NCBI RefSeq assembly: GCF_900169065.1
Contig: NZ_FXZB01000006.1
Coordinates: 62,001 to 126,000 of the forward strand
Origin: Brevibacterium aurantiacum
GTDB taxonomy: Bacteria; Actinomycetota; Actinomycetes; Actinomycetales; Brevibacteriaceae
Direction: 5' to 3'
DNA: 64,000 nt
Positions 16,832-25,480 of the stretch are shown here, one piece after another. Each line of letters begins with the position of its first letter. The first letter of the stretch is position 1. The notes under the pieces were generated by a model, which saw nothing but the letters and a program-made list of their open reading frames with translations, was not told the DNA's origin and did not search any database. The translations under genes and the position numbers were made by a program.

Positions 16832-19800
16832 GTGGCAAAGCCCCGTGTCCATGAGCTCGCGAAAGAGCTCGGCACTACAAGTAAGAACGTCCTCGAGAAA
16901 CTCCAGGACCTGGGCGAATTCGTTCGCTCCGCTTCCTCGACCCTCGAAGCACCCGTCGTGCGAAAGGTGAAGGAAGCATTCGCCGATTCCGCTCCGGCCA
17001 AGTCCAGCGGAGACAAGGCCTCCAGTGCCTCCGCCGAGACGAAGCCGGCAGCCAAGCCGGGCGCAAAGCCCGCAGCGAAGCCCGGTGCTCCCAAGCCCGG
17101 TGCGAAGACTGCTGCCAAGCCAGGTGCTAAGCCCGGCGCCAAGGCAGCCTCGACATCAAGCGACGCAGCCGAAACCTCACCTGCAGCGGCAAAGCCCGCA
17201 GCCAAGTCGACCGGCGCGAAGCCGGGAGCGAAGCCTGCGGCAGCACCTGCTGCTGAGTCGAAGCCGGCTGCAGAGACCAAGGCTGATGACACCGCGGCAG
17301 CTGCTCCGGCAGCAGCCGAAGCGTCCGAGCAGGCCAAGCCTGCACCGCGTGCGAACGCACCGAAGCCAGGCGCTGCTCCGAAGCCGGGTGCCGTTCCCAA
17401 ACCAGGCTCGGCTCCCAAGCCGGGCTCTGCCCCGAAGCCAGGCGGCCGTTCGCCGGCTCGTCCCGGCAACAACCCCTTCGCTCCAGCCCAGGGCATGCCC
17501 AAACCGGCAGGCCGCGGCGGACCGAAGTCCGGCAATCGCCCCGGCGGCCAAGGTGGCCAGGGCGGTCAAGGCGGTCCAGGAGCACGTCCGGGCAACAACC
17601 CGTTCGCCAACTCGCAGGGAATGCCGAAGCCAGGTCAGAAGCCACCTCGCGCATCCGGTGAGGAAGGCGCAGCAGGCCCACGTCCGGCACCACGCCCGGG
17701 CGCACCTCGCCCCAACCCATCGATGATGAAGAACTCGGCTCTCAACAAGCCGGCCCCAGGTCGCGGACGCGGCGGAGGACGCGGCAACGCGCCCGCCGGC
17801 GGTGGCGCACCCGGTGCACCAGGTGCAGCCCCAGGCGGCGCACCTGCAGGTCGTCGCGGACCCGGCGGCGGTCCAGGTGGTCGTGGTTCAGGTCGCGGTC
17901 GCGGCAGCACACAGGGTGCATTCGGCCGTGGCGGCGGTCCCCGTCAGAAGGGGCGCAAGTCGAAGCGGGCCAAGCGCGCCGAGTTCGAACAGATGCAGAC
18001 ACCGTCCGTCGGTGGCGTCTCTGTTCCACGCGGCGACGGCACGACTCCGCTGCGCCTGCGCCGCGGATCCTCGTTGGCCGACTTCGCTGAGAAGATCAAC
18101 ACCGATCCGACAAACCTCGTCACGGTGCTCTTCCACCTCGGCGAGATGGCGACCATCACCCAGTCTCTCGACGAGGGCACCTTCGAGGTTCTCGGCGAGG
18201 AGCTCGGCTACAAGATCGAGATCGTCTCACCCGAGGACGAAGACCGTGAGCTGCTCGAGACCTTCGACATCGACCTTGACGCGGAAGCCGCGGACGAGGA
18301 CGACGAGGATCTCGCAGCACGTCCACCGGTCGTCACCGTCATGGGTCACGTCGACCACGGTAAGACCAAGCTTCTCGACGCCATTCGCTCAGCGAACGTT
18401 GCTGCCCGCGAAGCCGGCGGAATCACCCAGCACATCGGTGCCTACCAGGCCGAGGTCGAGCACGAAGGCGCCGATCGCAAGATCACCTTCCTCGATACTC
18501 CGGGTCACGAGGCGTTCACCGCCATGCGTGCCCGTGGTGCGAAGTCGACGGACCTCGCGATCCTCGTGGTCGCAGCCGACGACGGTGTGATGCCGCAGAC
18601 CGTGGAAGCGCTCAACCACGCTCAGGCAGCGAACATTCCGATCGTGGTCGCGGTCAACAAGATCGATAAGGAGGGTGCCAACCCTTCGAAGGTCATGCAG
18701 CAGCTGACCGAGTACAACCTGGTGGCCGAGGAGTACGGCGGCGAGACCATGTTCGTGCCGATCTCTGCGCTCAAGCGCGAAGGCATCGACCAGCTGCTCG
18801 AATCCGTGCTGCTGACCACCGACGCCGCACTGGACCTGAGGGCCAACCCGGACAAGTCGGCTCGCGGCATCGCGATCGAAGCCAAGCTCGACAAGGGGCG
18901 CGGCGCGGTTGCAACCGTGCTCGTCGACTCCGGCACCCTGCGTCAGGGCGATGCCATCGTGTGTGGCACTGCCTACGGCCGTGTCCGTGCGATGTTCGAT
19001 GAGAACGGCAACCTCGTCGAGGAGGCGGGTCCATCCCGTCCCGTGCAGGTGCTGGGTCTGTCGTCCGTGCCGCGTGCCGGTGATACGTTCATCTCCACAG
19101 AGGATGACCGCACAGCACGTCAGATCGCTGAGAAGCGTGACGCCATCGAGCGCAACGCGGCTCAGGCTCGCGGTCGCAAGCGCATCAGCCTCGAGGACTT
19201 CACCAAGGCACTCGCCGAGGGCAAGGTCGACATGCTCAACCTCATCCTCAAGGGCGACGTCTCGGGTGCTGTCGAAGCGCTGGAGGATTCGCTGCTCAAG
19301 ATCGATGTGGGCGACGACGTCGACCTGCGCATCATCCACCGCGGTGTGGGTGCGATCACGGAGAACGACATCAACCTGGCCACGGTCGACAACGCGATCG
19401 TCCTGGGCTTCAACGTCCGTCCGGAAGCGAAGGCACGCGACCTGGCCGAGCGCGAAGGTGTCGATGTCCGTTACTACTCGGTCATCTACCAGGCGATCGA
19501 CGACATCGAGAGCTCGCTCAAGGGCATGCTCAAGCCGGAATACGAAGAGGTCCAGACAGGCACCGCGGAGATCCGCGAAGTCTTCCGCTCCTCCAAGTTC
19601 GGCAACATTGCCGGCTCCATCGTTCGCGATGGTCACATCACCAGGAACGCGACCGCTCGCGTCACCCGTGATGGAGTGGTCATCGGGGACAAGGTCAAGA
19701 TCGAGTCCCTGCGCCGCTTCAAGGACGATGCCACCGAGGTCCGCGAAGGATACGAGTGCGGTATCGGCCTGGGCAGCTTCAACGATCTGCGTGTCGGTGA

Positions 19801-19843
19801 CATCATCGAGACCGTCGAGATGCGTGAGAAGCCGCGCGACTGA
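16832..19843 (+). CDS. infB: Translation initiation factor IF-2
   Basis: GTPase that places fMet-tRNA on the 30S subunit and promotes subunit joining. 1003 residues, long because of a low-complexity segment (about 60-370) with repeated AKPGAKP, PKPG and PGNNPFA units, typical of actinobacteria. Seen: the N-terminal IF2-N domain ([27 protein letters not shown]), a second IF2-N domain (about 410-480), the G-domain with GHVDHGKT (about 505-512), DTPGHEAF and NKID, then domains II, III and C1/C2 ending [14 protein letters not shown] start with CAGGAG about 6 nt upstream. The repeat segment is very G/C-rich and prone to length change. Confidence 0.97.
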   Translation: MAKPRVHELAKELGTTSKNVLEKLQDLGEFVRSASSTLEAPVVRKVKEAFADSAPAKSSGDKASSASAETKPAAKPGAKPAAKPGAPKPGAKTAAKPGAKPGAKAASTSSDAAETSPAAAKPAAKSTGAKPGAKPAAAPAAESKPAAETKADDTAAAAPAAAEASEQAKPAPRANAPKPGAAPKPGAVPKPGSAPKPGSAPKPGGRSPARPGNNPFAPAQGMPKPAGRGGPKSGNRPGGQGGQGGQGGPGARPGNNPFANSQGMPKPGQKPPRASGEEGAAGPRPAPRPGAPRPNPSMMKNSALNKPAPGRGRGGGRGNAPAGGGAPGAPGAAPGGAPAGRRGPGGGPGGRGSGRGRGSTQGAFGRGGGPRQKGRKSKRAKRAEFEQMQTPSVGGVSVPRGDGTTPLRLRRGSSLADFAEKINTDPTNLVTVLFHLGEMATITQSLDEGTFEVLGEELGYKIEIVSPEDEDRELLETFDIDLDAEAADEDDEDLAARPPVVTVMGHVDHGKTKLLDAIRSANVAAREAGGITQHIGAYQAEVEHEGADRKITFLDTPGHEAFTAMRARGAKSTDLAILVVAADDGVMPQTVEALNHAQAANIPIVVAVNKIDKEGANPSKVMQQLTEYNLVAEEYGGETMFVPISALKREGIDQLLESVLLTTDAALDLRANPDKSARGIAIEAKLDKGRGAVATVLVDSGTLRQGDAIVCGTAYGRVRAMFDENGNLVEEAGPSRPVQVLGLSSVPRAGDTFISTEDDRTARQIAEKRDAIERNAAQARGRKRISLEDFTKALAEGKVDMLNLILKGDVSGAVEALEDSLLKIDVGDDVDLRIIHRGVGAITENDINLATVDNAIVLGFNVRPEAKARDLAEREGVDVRYYSVIYQAIDDIESSLKGMLKPEYEEVQTGTAEIREVFRSSKFGNIAGSIVRDGHITRNATARVTRDGVVIGDKVKIESLRRFKDDATEVREGYECGIGLGSFNDLRVGDIIETVEMREKPRD

Positions 19844-20149
19844 TCAGCACATCGCAGTCCACACCGGGTTCTGAACGGGTTGTGTGCGAGCGGGTGGCAA
19901 GAGTCCACTCGCCCGCACACCGCCCGGGCAGGACCCGGTCTGCGATTGTCGGGGCGGTTCGCAGACCCGCACCACCACAGTCGACGTCATCGCAGTCGAC
20001 AGCATCACAGTTCCCGGCAATGAGAGAATGTGCCGGGGGAGTTCGTTCGTCGGCGCCGATAGACAGCCACACCCAGTGACACAGCACCACTCATAAGCTC
20101 AGATACAGCACCACCCCCAGACACAGTTCAGATGAAGAAGGAAGACACC
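19844..20149. other. Non-coding gap between infB and rbfA
   Basis: 306 nt. Apart from the hairpin at 19882-19920 I see no gene. CACAG/CAGCACCAC-like short repeats occur at 20060-20125, just before rbfA. No clear promoter for rbfA was recognised. Confidence 0.6.
19882..19920 (+). terminator. Hairpin after infB
   Basis: Two 16-nt arms (19882-19897 and 19905-19920) pair with one mismatch and one G-T wobble around a 7-nt loop. It starts 38 nt after the infB stop. There is no T tract, so this is either an atypical terminator or an mRNA-stabilising hairpin. Confidence 0.5.
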
Positions 20150-20578
20150 ATGGCAGATGCAACTCGGGCGCGAAAGATCGCCGACCAGATCAAGGTCATC
20201 GTCGCCAGCACGATCGAACGCAGACTCAAGGACCCACGTCTCGGTTTCGTTACGGTCACCGATGTGCGCGTGACCGGAGACCTGCAGCACGCCTCGATCT
20301 TCTACACGGTCTTCGGTGACGGACAGGACCTCGAAGCCACAGGCAAGGCGTTGGAGTCTGCGAAGGGCTTCATCCGTTCAGAGGTCGGCAAGGGCCTGAC
20401 GATTCGTCTGACCCCCAGCCTCGAATTCATCGCCGACGCGGTGCCCGAGGCTGCTGCTCATCTCGATGGACTGCTGGCCAAGGCCGCAGCCGATGATGCA
20501 AGGATTGCAGACCTGGCCAAGGGCGCGAAGCCTGCCGGCGATGAGGATCCCTACAAGAAGACCGACGACGAGGCCTGA
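20150..20578 (+). CDS. rbfA: 30S ribosome-binding factor RbfA
   Basis: Assists late 16S rRNA 5'-end processing in 30S assembly. 142 residues: MADATRARKIADQIKVIVASTIERRLKDPRLGFVTVTDVR is spread over the KH-like fold, then LTPSLEFIADAVPEAAAHLDGLLAKA, the normal end of the domain, and an acidic tail. The ATG at 20150 is preferred over the in-frame ATG at 20132 because AAGGAAG lies 6 nt upstream and homologues start with MADxxRxRK. It is part of the infB-rbfA-truB order but is separated from truB by a secreted-protein gene. Confidence 0.95.
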   Translation: MADATRARKIADQIKVIVASTIERRLKDPRLGFVTVTDVRVTGDLQHASIFYTVFGDGQDLEATGKALESAKGFIRSEVGKGLTIRLTPSLEFIADAVPEAAAHLDGLLAKAAADDARIADLAKGAKPAGDEDPYKKTDDEA

Positions 20579-20648
20579 GTCGGCAACACTCCGCCGCGGG
20601 CGCAGGCCCAATCGCGATCTCAGTCACTTCGGAGAAAAAACTTCACGT

Positions 20649-20704
20649 AACAGTTTTGTTATCTTTCAGTTCTGGTTTAGACTTTTTCTGGTAACGAAAC
20701 GATT
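20649..20704 (+). promoter_or_regulatory. AT-rich region with paired GTAAC-type motifs
   Basis: The otherwise GC-rich sequence turns AT-rich here. It holds GTAACA-gttt-TGTTAT (imperfect palindrome) and GTAACG-AAAC-GATTACG. Pairs of GTAAC motifs are the binding pattern described for MtrA, the actinobacterial cell-wall response regulator, upstream of peptidoglycan hydrolase genes. Assignment to MtrA is inference. Confidence 0.35.
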
Positions 20705-20729
20705 ACGACTCTGTTAAGGGAATTTCGCA

Positions 20730-21647
20730 TTGGGTAAGCACTCTTCGCCAAAGCCTGGCTTTGCCAAGCAGCTGGTCCGGGATCTGACTCCCGCCAGCAA
20801 GCGCTCAGCCGGTCGGCACTCCTCGGACGCGCCGTCAACTGCCACCTCGGTGTTGGCCACCGTTCGCCAGCGTCCCGTCGTTGCCGCGATCGCGGTTCCG
20901 GCCGCAGCCACCGCAGCCGTCGTCGGCTCCACCGTCGTCATGAGCCCGCCAGAGGCCGGCAATGTCACGACCGAGGCCGCTGACACCTCCGCGCAGGAGC
21001 CGCAGTCGAGCCCCTCTGCCGTCAGCCAAGACGAGATCGACGCTCAGCGCGAGAAGGCCGGCGAAGAGTACCTCAAGGACGTCAAGGACGATCCCAAGTA
21101 CAAGAACAAGACCTCGAAGACGACTCTCGACGTCAAGAGCCCCAAGCCCAAGCCCTCTCCGACGACGGAGAAGGCTGAGACGAGCTCCGGTGCTGCTTCG
21201 ACATCCGACGATAAGTCTGATGAGAAGTCCGATGATAAGTCGTCGGACTCGGATGAGAAGTCATCCGGCGGCGGAGACACACCAGAGGGCGTCTCGAACG
21301 AGCCCTGCTCGGTCTCTTCCTCGATCGAGTCCGGACTGCAGCCCAACGCGGTCAACGGCTACCGTGCCGTGTGCGCGAAGTTCCCCGAGGTCAAGACCTA
21401 CGGCGGCGTTCGCCCAGGCTCAGGCACCTCGGACCACTACACCGGCGGAGCCGTCGACATCATGATCACCGGCGCCACCGGCGACCGCATCGCAGACTAC
21501 CTGATCAAGAACTCCGGAGCACTCAACGTCAAGTACGTGATCTGGGAACAGCGCATCTGGAACCCGGGCAGCGGCTGGTCGAGCATGGAAGACCGTGGAT
21601 CACCCACGGACAACCACTTCGACCACGTGCACGTGTCGTTCAACTGA
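20730..21647 (+). CDS. Exported protein with C-terminal ARB_07466-like / LAS metallopeptidase-like domain
   Basis: 305 residues. A basic N-terminus is followed by a hydrophobic Ala/Val segment (about 50-75), probably a signal peptide or anchor, then a Ser/Asp/Lys-rich linker (about 85-190). The C-terminal 115 residues begin at PCSVSSSIESGL and contain SDHYTGGAVDI (about 234-244) and DHVHVS (about 299-304). That spacing resembles the SxHxxGxAxD and HxH metal-binding signature of M15/LAS peptidoglycan peptidases. The ARB_07466 C-terminal domain family looks like this, but enzymatic activity is unproven. TTG start with AAGGGA 9 nt upstream. It sits between rbfA and truB, which are usually closer together. 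Confidence 0.75.
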   Translation: MGKHSSPKPGFAKQLVRDLTPASKRSAGRHSSDAPSTATSVLATVRQRPVVAAIAVPAAATAAVVGSTVVMSPPEAGNVTTEAADTSAQEPQSSPSAVSQDEIDAQREKAGEEYLKDVKDDPKYKNKTSKTTLDVKSPKPKPSPTTEKAETSSGAASTSDDKSDEKSDDKSSDSDEKSSGGGDTPEGVSNEPCSVSSSIESGLQPNAVNGYRAVCAKFPEVKTYGGVRPGSGTSDHYTGGAVDIMITGATGDRIADYLIKNSGALNVKYVIWEQRIWNPGSGWSSMEDRGSPTDNHFDHVHVSFN

Positions 21648-21660
21648 TCACCACTGACGC

Positions 21661-22578
21661 GTGAGCGATACTTCCCCACAGGGCGTCCTTGTCTGTGACA
21701 AGCCCCAAGGCCTGACCTCCCACGGCGTCGTCTCACGGATTCGGCGCTGGTACGGCACCCGCAAGGTCGGGCATGCCGGAACCCTCGATCCGATGGCTAC
21801 CGGCGTCCTCGTTCTCGGCCTCGGTCGCGGGACCAAACTTCTGGGCTACATCACGGGTGTGTCCAAGACCTACCTGGCCACGATCCGCCTCGGCTCGGCG
21901 ACGCCGACCGATGACGCGGACTCGGAGCCGGATCTCTTCGCCGAAGCCTCGGCGCTGTCTGCCGTCACCGATACCCGAATCGCCCAGGGCGTCTCTGCGC
22001 TGACCGGTCCCATCGACCAGGTTCCCAGCGCCGTCTCTGCGATCAAGGTCAACGGGCAGCGCTCCTACGCCCGAGTCCGCGCAGGTGAAGAAGTCGAGCT
22101 CAAGGCACGCAGGGTCGAGATCTCACGGTTCTCCATCCTCGACACCCGCTACTCCGTCTCGGAGGGCCACATCGATGTCGACGTCGAAGTCGATTGTTCG
22201 TCGGGAACCTATGTTCGTGCCCTGGCGCGCGATCTCGGCGGCAACCTCGGCGTCTATGGTCATCTCACCGCCCTGCGGCGCACCCGTGTGGGCGCTTTCG
22301 GCATCGACGATGCCGTCACGATCCCCGAGGATCTCGACACCGCAGCGCCCGCACTGACATCGCTCGCCGAGGTGGCCCGGACCCTGCTTCCGTCCGTGCA
22401 CGTCGACGCCGGTGAGGCAAAGGCACTCATGCAGGGCAAGACCGTGACCACCGACCGAAGCCCGCAGGAGAGCGGTGAAGTCGTCGTGATCTGCGACGAA
22501 GAGCTCGTCTCGATCGCCGAGGTGAGGGCCGGGGGAGTGCTGAAGTCCCAGACGGCTTTCGCCATCGACCTCGCCTAG
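21661..22578 (+). CDS. truB: tRNA pseudouridine(55) synthase TruB
   Basis: Makes the universal pseudouridine at tRNA position 55. 305 residues. The N-terminus GVLVCDKPQGLTSHGVV is standard. The catalytic Asp is D43 in GHAGTLDPMATGVL. Also seen are KTYLATIRLG, QVPSAVSAIKVNGQRSYARVR and CSSGTYVRALARDLG. A C-terminal extension (about 225-305) gives the PUA-like actinobacterial tail. GTG start 13 nt after the stop of the preceding gene with no strong RBS. Confidence 0.95.
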   Translation: MSDTSPQGVLVCDKPQGLTSHGVVSRIRRWYGTRKVGHAGTLDPMATGVLVLGLGRGTKLLGYITGVSKTYLATIRLGSATPTDDADSEPDLFAEASALSAVTDTRIAQGVSALTGPIDQVPSAVSAIKVNGQRSYARVRAGEEVELKARRVEISRFSILDTRYSVSEGHIDVDVEVDCSSGTYVRALARDLGGNLGVYGHLTALRRTRVGAFGIDDAVTIPEDLDTAAPALTSLAEVARTLLPSVHVDAGEAKALMQGKTVTTDRSPQESGEVVVICDEELVSIAEVRAGGVLKSQTAFAIDLA

Positions 22579-22598
22579 ATTCGCCTATTACGCATAGA

Positions 22599-22645
22599 TA
22601 CAACTAATACACTTGTATTCAGTGATTACAAGCGAAACACTTGTT
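22599..22645 (+). promoter_or_regulatory. Twin TACAA-N9-TTGT operator-like sites
   Basis: Two copies of TACAA, a 9-nt spacer and TTGT(A/T) lie at 22599-22617 and 22627-22645, exactly 28 bp apart. They also share ACACTTGT and a trailing TTC. The AT-rich region is directly upstream of a gene for a helix-turn-helix protein, so autoregulation is the natural guess. Confidence 0.5.
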
Positions 22646-22675
22646 TTCTTCCCCGGGGTTTGGTGTACTTGAGTT

Positions 22676-23326
22676 ATGTACGTCATGACCATCGATCAGC
22701 GAGGATCTCGTGAGCGCACCGATGGTGTGCCCGAGGTGCTCGAACTCCTGAGCCGGGTTGAGACCCGACTGGGCTTCGAGCGCACGATCGGCGATGAGGT
22801 CCAAGGCGTTCTCGACTCACCCGAGCAGGTGACACTCGCCGTACGCCTGCTGGCCGCACAGGCCGAGTGGCACATCGGCATCGGAATCGGCTCGGTCGAG
22901 AATCCGCTTCCCACATCAACTGCCGAGGGCAGGGGAGAGGCCTTCTACGCTGCCAGGCGTGCAGTCGAAGCAGCGAAGAACGCTCCTGCCAATCTGGTCG
23001 TCGACCCGAGCGCAAACCATGCGAGTCTGGCCGAAAGCGCCCTGCGACTGCTGATCTGGACGTTTGAGAACATTCGACCCCAATCCCGTCGCTACATCGA
23101 CCGTCGACTCGACCATCCCGACGCCACCCAGAACGACATCGCCGCACACTTCGACGTCTCCCAGCAGGCGGTCTCGCGAGTGCTCTCCCCAGGCGGGGTC
23201 GAGCTCATCGAAGGCGCCTGCGCCCTGTCGACCTTCCACCTCAACCAGGTGGAGGCGGGCCTGGGCAGCCATGGTCTAGGCGACGGCGCGAAGGACGACT
23301 CCCAGGCAGGTGACCATGTGGTTTGA
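22676..23326 (+). CDS. SatD-like protein with C-terminal helix-turn-helix
   Basis: 216 residues. The N-terminal part (MYVMTIDQRGSRERTDGVPEVL; FERTIGDEVQGVLDSPE; WHIGIGIGSVENPLP) resembles the SatD family (PF16264), small proteins of unknown function whose fold is related to nucleotide-binding proteins. The C-terminal part has NDIAAHFDVSQQAVSRVLSPGG (about 157-178), a credible helix-turn-helix with a recognition helix. The start is ATG 22676 or ATG 22685. It overlaps the next membrane-protein gene by about 11 nt, so the two are almost certainly co-expressed. Two palindromic sites lie just upstream. The cellular role is unknown. Confidence 0.7.
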   Translation: MYVMTIDQRGSRERTDGVPEVLELLSRVETRLGFERTIGDEVQGVLDSPEQVTLAVRLLAAQAEWHIGIGIGSVENPLPTSTAEGRGEAFYAARRAVEAAKNAPANLVVDPSANHASLAESALRLLIWTFENIRPQSRRYIDRRLDHPDATQNDIAAHFDVSQQAVSRVLSPGGVELIEGACALSTFHLNQVEAGLGSHGLGDGAKDDSQAGDHVV

Positions 23327-23687
23327 CGTACTCATCGCGGTCCTCGCGGCAATCGTTGCGGCAGGCGGCGGCTATCCGCTCGTGCCGCTGGCTCTGCGGA
23401 TGACGCACGACGGGCCCGGCTCGAAGCCGAGTCGCACCGGCAGTGAAGACATCGAGGTCCTGCGCGGGGGCATGTGGATCGGCATCGTCGAACGTGCCCT
23501 CATCGCCGGGGCCATCGTCCTGGGCAGACCCGAGCTGATGGCCGTCGTCGTCGCGGTCAAGGGACTCGGCCGCTTCGCCGAGATCAAATCCTCGTCCGCT
23601 GCGGGTGAGCGATTCATCATCGGAACCTTCGTCTCCATCGCAATCGCCTCCCTCATCGGCGTGATCGGCTGGGCCGTCATCTCCTGA
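23316..23687 (+). CDS. Small integral membrane protein paired with SatD-like gene
   Basis: About 123 residues with three to four hydrophobic segments (about 3-25, 55-80, 100-122). Between them lie GSEDIEVLRGGMWIGIVERA and VVVAVKGLGRFAEIKSSSAAGERFIIGTF, charged and conserved-looking loops. No enzyme motif is visible. SatD-family genes elsewhere are also followed by a small membrane protein, which supports a functional pair. ATG 23316 is chosen for its spacing from CAGG; GTG 23310 would add two residues. It overlaps the upstream gene, and ribF follows 73 nt later. Confidence 0.7.
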   Translation: MWFDVLIAVLAAIVAAGGGYPLVPLALRMTHDGPGSKPSRTGSEDIEVLRGGMWIGIVERALIAGAIVLGRPELMAVVVAVKGLGRFAEIKSSSAAGERFIIGTFVSIAIASLIGVIGWAVIS

Positions 23688-23760
23688 GGCGTACGTGGGT
23701 TAGCAAGTGAGAACATCTCTGAGATAACCTGATCCGGTGCACGGAAGGAGCAAACGTCGA

Positions 23761-24699
23761 GTGGAGCTTTATCACGGACTGAATGAGGTCGGGGCCGGCG
23801 ATGTCGGCACCGTCGTGACCCTGGGCAACTTCGACGGGGTCCACCGCGGCCACCAAACCGTTCTCCAAGCGGTGGCGGCGCTGGCGGCCGATCGTTCACT
23901 GCGCTCCGTGGCGATGACCTTCGACCCGCATCCGCGCACGGTCCACGGCACGGGCGAGCCCACGCTCATGATCACGAGCACCGAACAGAAGGCCGACTTC
24001 ATCGCCGACACCGGCATCGACGCCCTGTTCGTCCAGCACTACGATCTCGACTTCGCCTCCCAGAGCGCCGAGGAGTTCGTGCGCACCTACTTCGTTGAGG
24101 CACTGGCCTGCGAGATCGTCGTCGTCGGCGATGATGTGCGCTTCGGCAAGGACAACGAGGGCACCATCGAAACCCTGCGCCACCTCGGCGAGAAATTCGG
24201 ATTTCGGACGGAGACGATCGAAGAGGTCGGACGCGGGGGACGATATTCCTCCTCGCGTATCCGTGAGCAGATCGTCGCCGGTGATGTCGCCGAGGCTGCT
24301 GATCAGCTGGGTCGATACCACCGGGTTGAGGGAACCGTCGTCCACGGCGACGCTCGAGGCCGCGACCTCGGATTCCCCACGGCGAACCTGTCCGAGGACG
24401 CCGAAGGCCTCATTCCCGCCGATGGCGTCTACGCCGGATGGGCGACCTTCTCAGACGATGCGCAGCCGTACCCCGCAGCCATCTCCATTGGAACCAACCC
24501 CACCTTCGAAGGCAGCGTTCGTCGGGTCGAAGCACACGTGCTCGACAAGGAGTTCGGCGATTTCGACGTCTACGGCAGGCACATGACTCTCGAATTCGTC
24601 TCGCGCATCCGTGGGCAGGTCACGTTCACCGGCATGGACGAACTCGTTGTGAAGATGCACGAGGATATTGCCGATGTGCGCGAGGTGCTCCACACCTGA
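23761..24699 (+). CDS. ribF: Bifunctional riboflavin kinase / FAD synthetase
   Basis: Makes FMN and FAD from riboflavin and ATP. 312 residues. The N-terminal FAD synthetase domain is a nucleotidyltransferase fold with LGNFDGVHRGHQ (about 20-31) and the later SSSRIREQIVAGDV signature. The C-terminal riboflavin kinase domain starts at YHRVEGTVVHGDARGRDLGFPTAN and ends near FVSRIRGQVTF. The GTG at 23761 is chosen because GGAAGGAG lies 10 nt upstream and homologues start MELxxGL. A GTG at 23737 would place that RBS inside the gene. Conserved neighbour of truB and rpsO. Confidence 0.95.
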   Translation: MELYHGLNEVGAGDVGTVVTLGNFDGVHRGHQTVLQAVAALAADRSLRSVAMTFDPHPRTVHGTGEPTLMITSTEQKADFIADTGIDALFVQHYDLDFASQSAEEFVRTYFVEALACEIVVVGDDVRFGKDNEGTIETLRHLGEKFGFRTETIEEVGRGGRYSSSRIREQIVAGDVAEAADQLGRYHRVEGTVVHGDARGRDLGFPTANLSEDAEGLIPADGVYAGWATFSDDAQPYPAAISIGTNPTFEGSVRRVEAHVLDKEFGDFDVYGRHMTLEFVSRIRGQVTFTGMDELVVKMHEDIADVREVLHT

Positions 24700-24708
24700 T
24701 AAACTGAA

Positions 24709-24774
24709 CGTTGCCGTTTTCACCGGCCGCGGTTCGATAGTGCTGAGACTGACAGGTCTCGGCGCCGCGCAACG
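24709..24774 (+). promoter_or_regulatory. Structured rpsO leader (possible S15 autoregulatory RNA)
   Basis: Three nested helices can form upstream of rpsO: CGTTGC/GCAACG (24709-24714 with 24769-24774), GCGG/CCGC (24729-24732 with 24765-24768) and a 7-bp hairpin at 24743-24762 with one wobble. The RBS AAGGAG follows at 24780. S15 autoregulates through leader structures in several phyla including Actinobacteria, so such a role is plausible but not shown. A promoter-like GATAGT at 24736-24741 would conflict with the outer helix. Confidence 0.35.
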
Positions 24775-24792
24775 ATCTTAAAGGAGAAGTCC

Positions 24793-25062
24793 ATGGCTCT
24801 CAGTACTGCTGAAAAGCAAGAAGTCATCAAGGAATATGCAACTCACGAGGGCGACACCGGTTCTCCCGAGGTCCAGGTTGCGCTGCTGACCCGCCGGATC
24901 ACCGAGCTCACCGAGCACTTCAAGGATCACAAGCACGACCACCACTCGCGTCGTGGCCTGCTGCTCCTCGTCGGTCAGCGTCGTCGTATGCTCAAGTACT
25001 TGCAGCGCGTCGAGATCGAGCGTTACCGCTCGCTCATCAAGCGCCTGGGTCTGCGTCGCTGA
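24793..25062 (+). CDS. rpsO: 30S ribosomal protein S15
   Basis: 89 residues, the exact usual length. Primary 16S rRNA-binding protein of the central domain and bridge B4 component. Recognised by [35 protein letters not shown], in parts, and the ending [19 protein letters not shown] lies 7 nt before the ATG. It is followed by a strong terminator-like hairpin, then pnp, the usual pairing. Confidence 0.98.
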   Translation: MALSTAEKQEVIKEYATHEGDTGSPEVQVALLTRRITELTEHFKDHKHDHHSRRGLLLLVGQRRRMLKYLQRVEIERYRSLIKRLGLRR

Positions 25063-25480
25063 GACCAGCGCCCTGACATTGAGTGCGGCTCAGACGAACT
25101 GACACCGGTTCGACGAAGCCACCTCAGACGAAACGAAGCGTCCTGCATCATGCAGGGCGCTTCTTCGTCTTCTGAGACAGGCCGATTCTCCGTCTCTTCG
25201 AATAGGTCGATTCTAAGCGGCAGGCCCGGGTGGCATGCGTCTCGATGGCTCAATGAGGCAACTGCGGTAGACTTCGAAGCGGACAATCATGCCATGGACG
25301 TTTCGGTCCTCGGTAGTGGCCTCCGGAAGAACGGGCAGACATACGCCGGTTCCGTGGGCCCCGATCGATGACCGGCTTGGATCCATGGGATGTCCAAGTC
25401 AATATCCACCGGATTGGCGCGGGCTTTCCGCCTTCGGACTTCGAAGGTGTCCGCGTACCGGTTACTTACAAGGAGAATAC
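25063..25480. other. rpsO-pnp intergenic region / pnp leader
   Basis: 418 nt between rpsO and the chosen pnp start. It holds the rpsO terminator (25135-25163). The remaining 317 nt show no convincing protein and no clear promoter. In relatives this interval carries the pnp promoter and an RNase-processed leader, which would fit the length. Confidence 0.55.
25135..25163 (+). terminator. Rho-independent-type terminator after rpsO
   Basis: A 14-bp stem (25135-25148 with 25150-25163) with a single T-G wobble and a very short loop is followed by a T-rich stretch (TTCGTCTTCT). It lies 72 nt after the rpsO stop and should separate rpsO from most pnp transcription. Confidence 0.75.

Noticed and set aside
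25289..25480. Upstream extension of pnp
   Set aside because: The added 64 residues are unlike PNPase N-termini, and a strong AAGGAG precedes GTG 25481.
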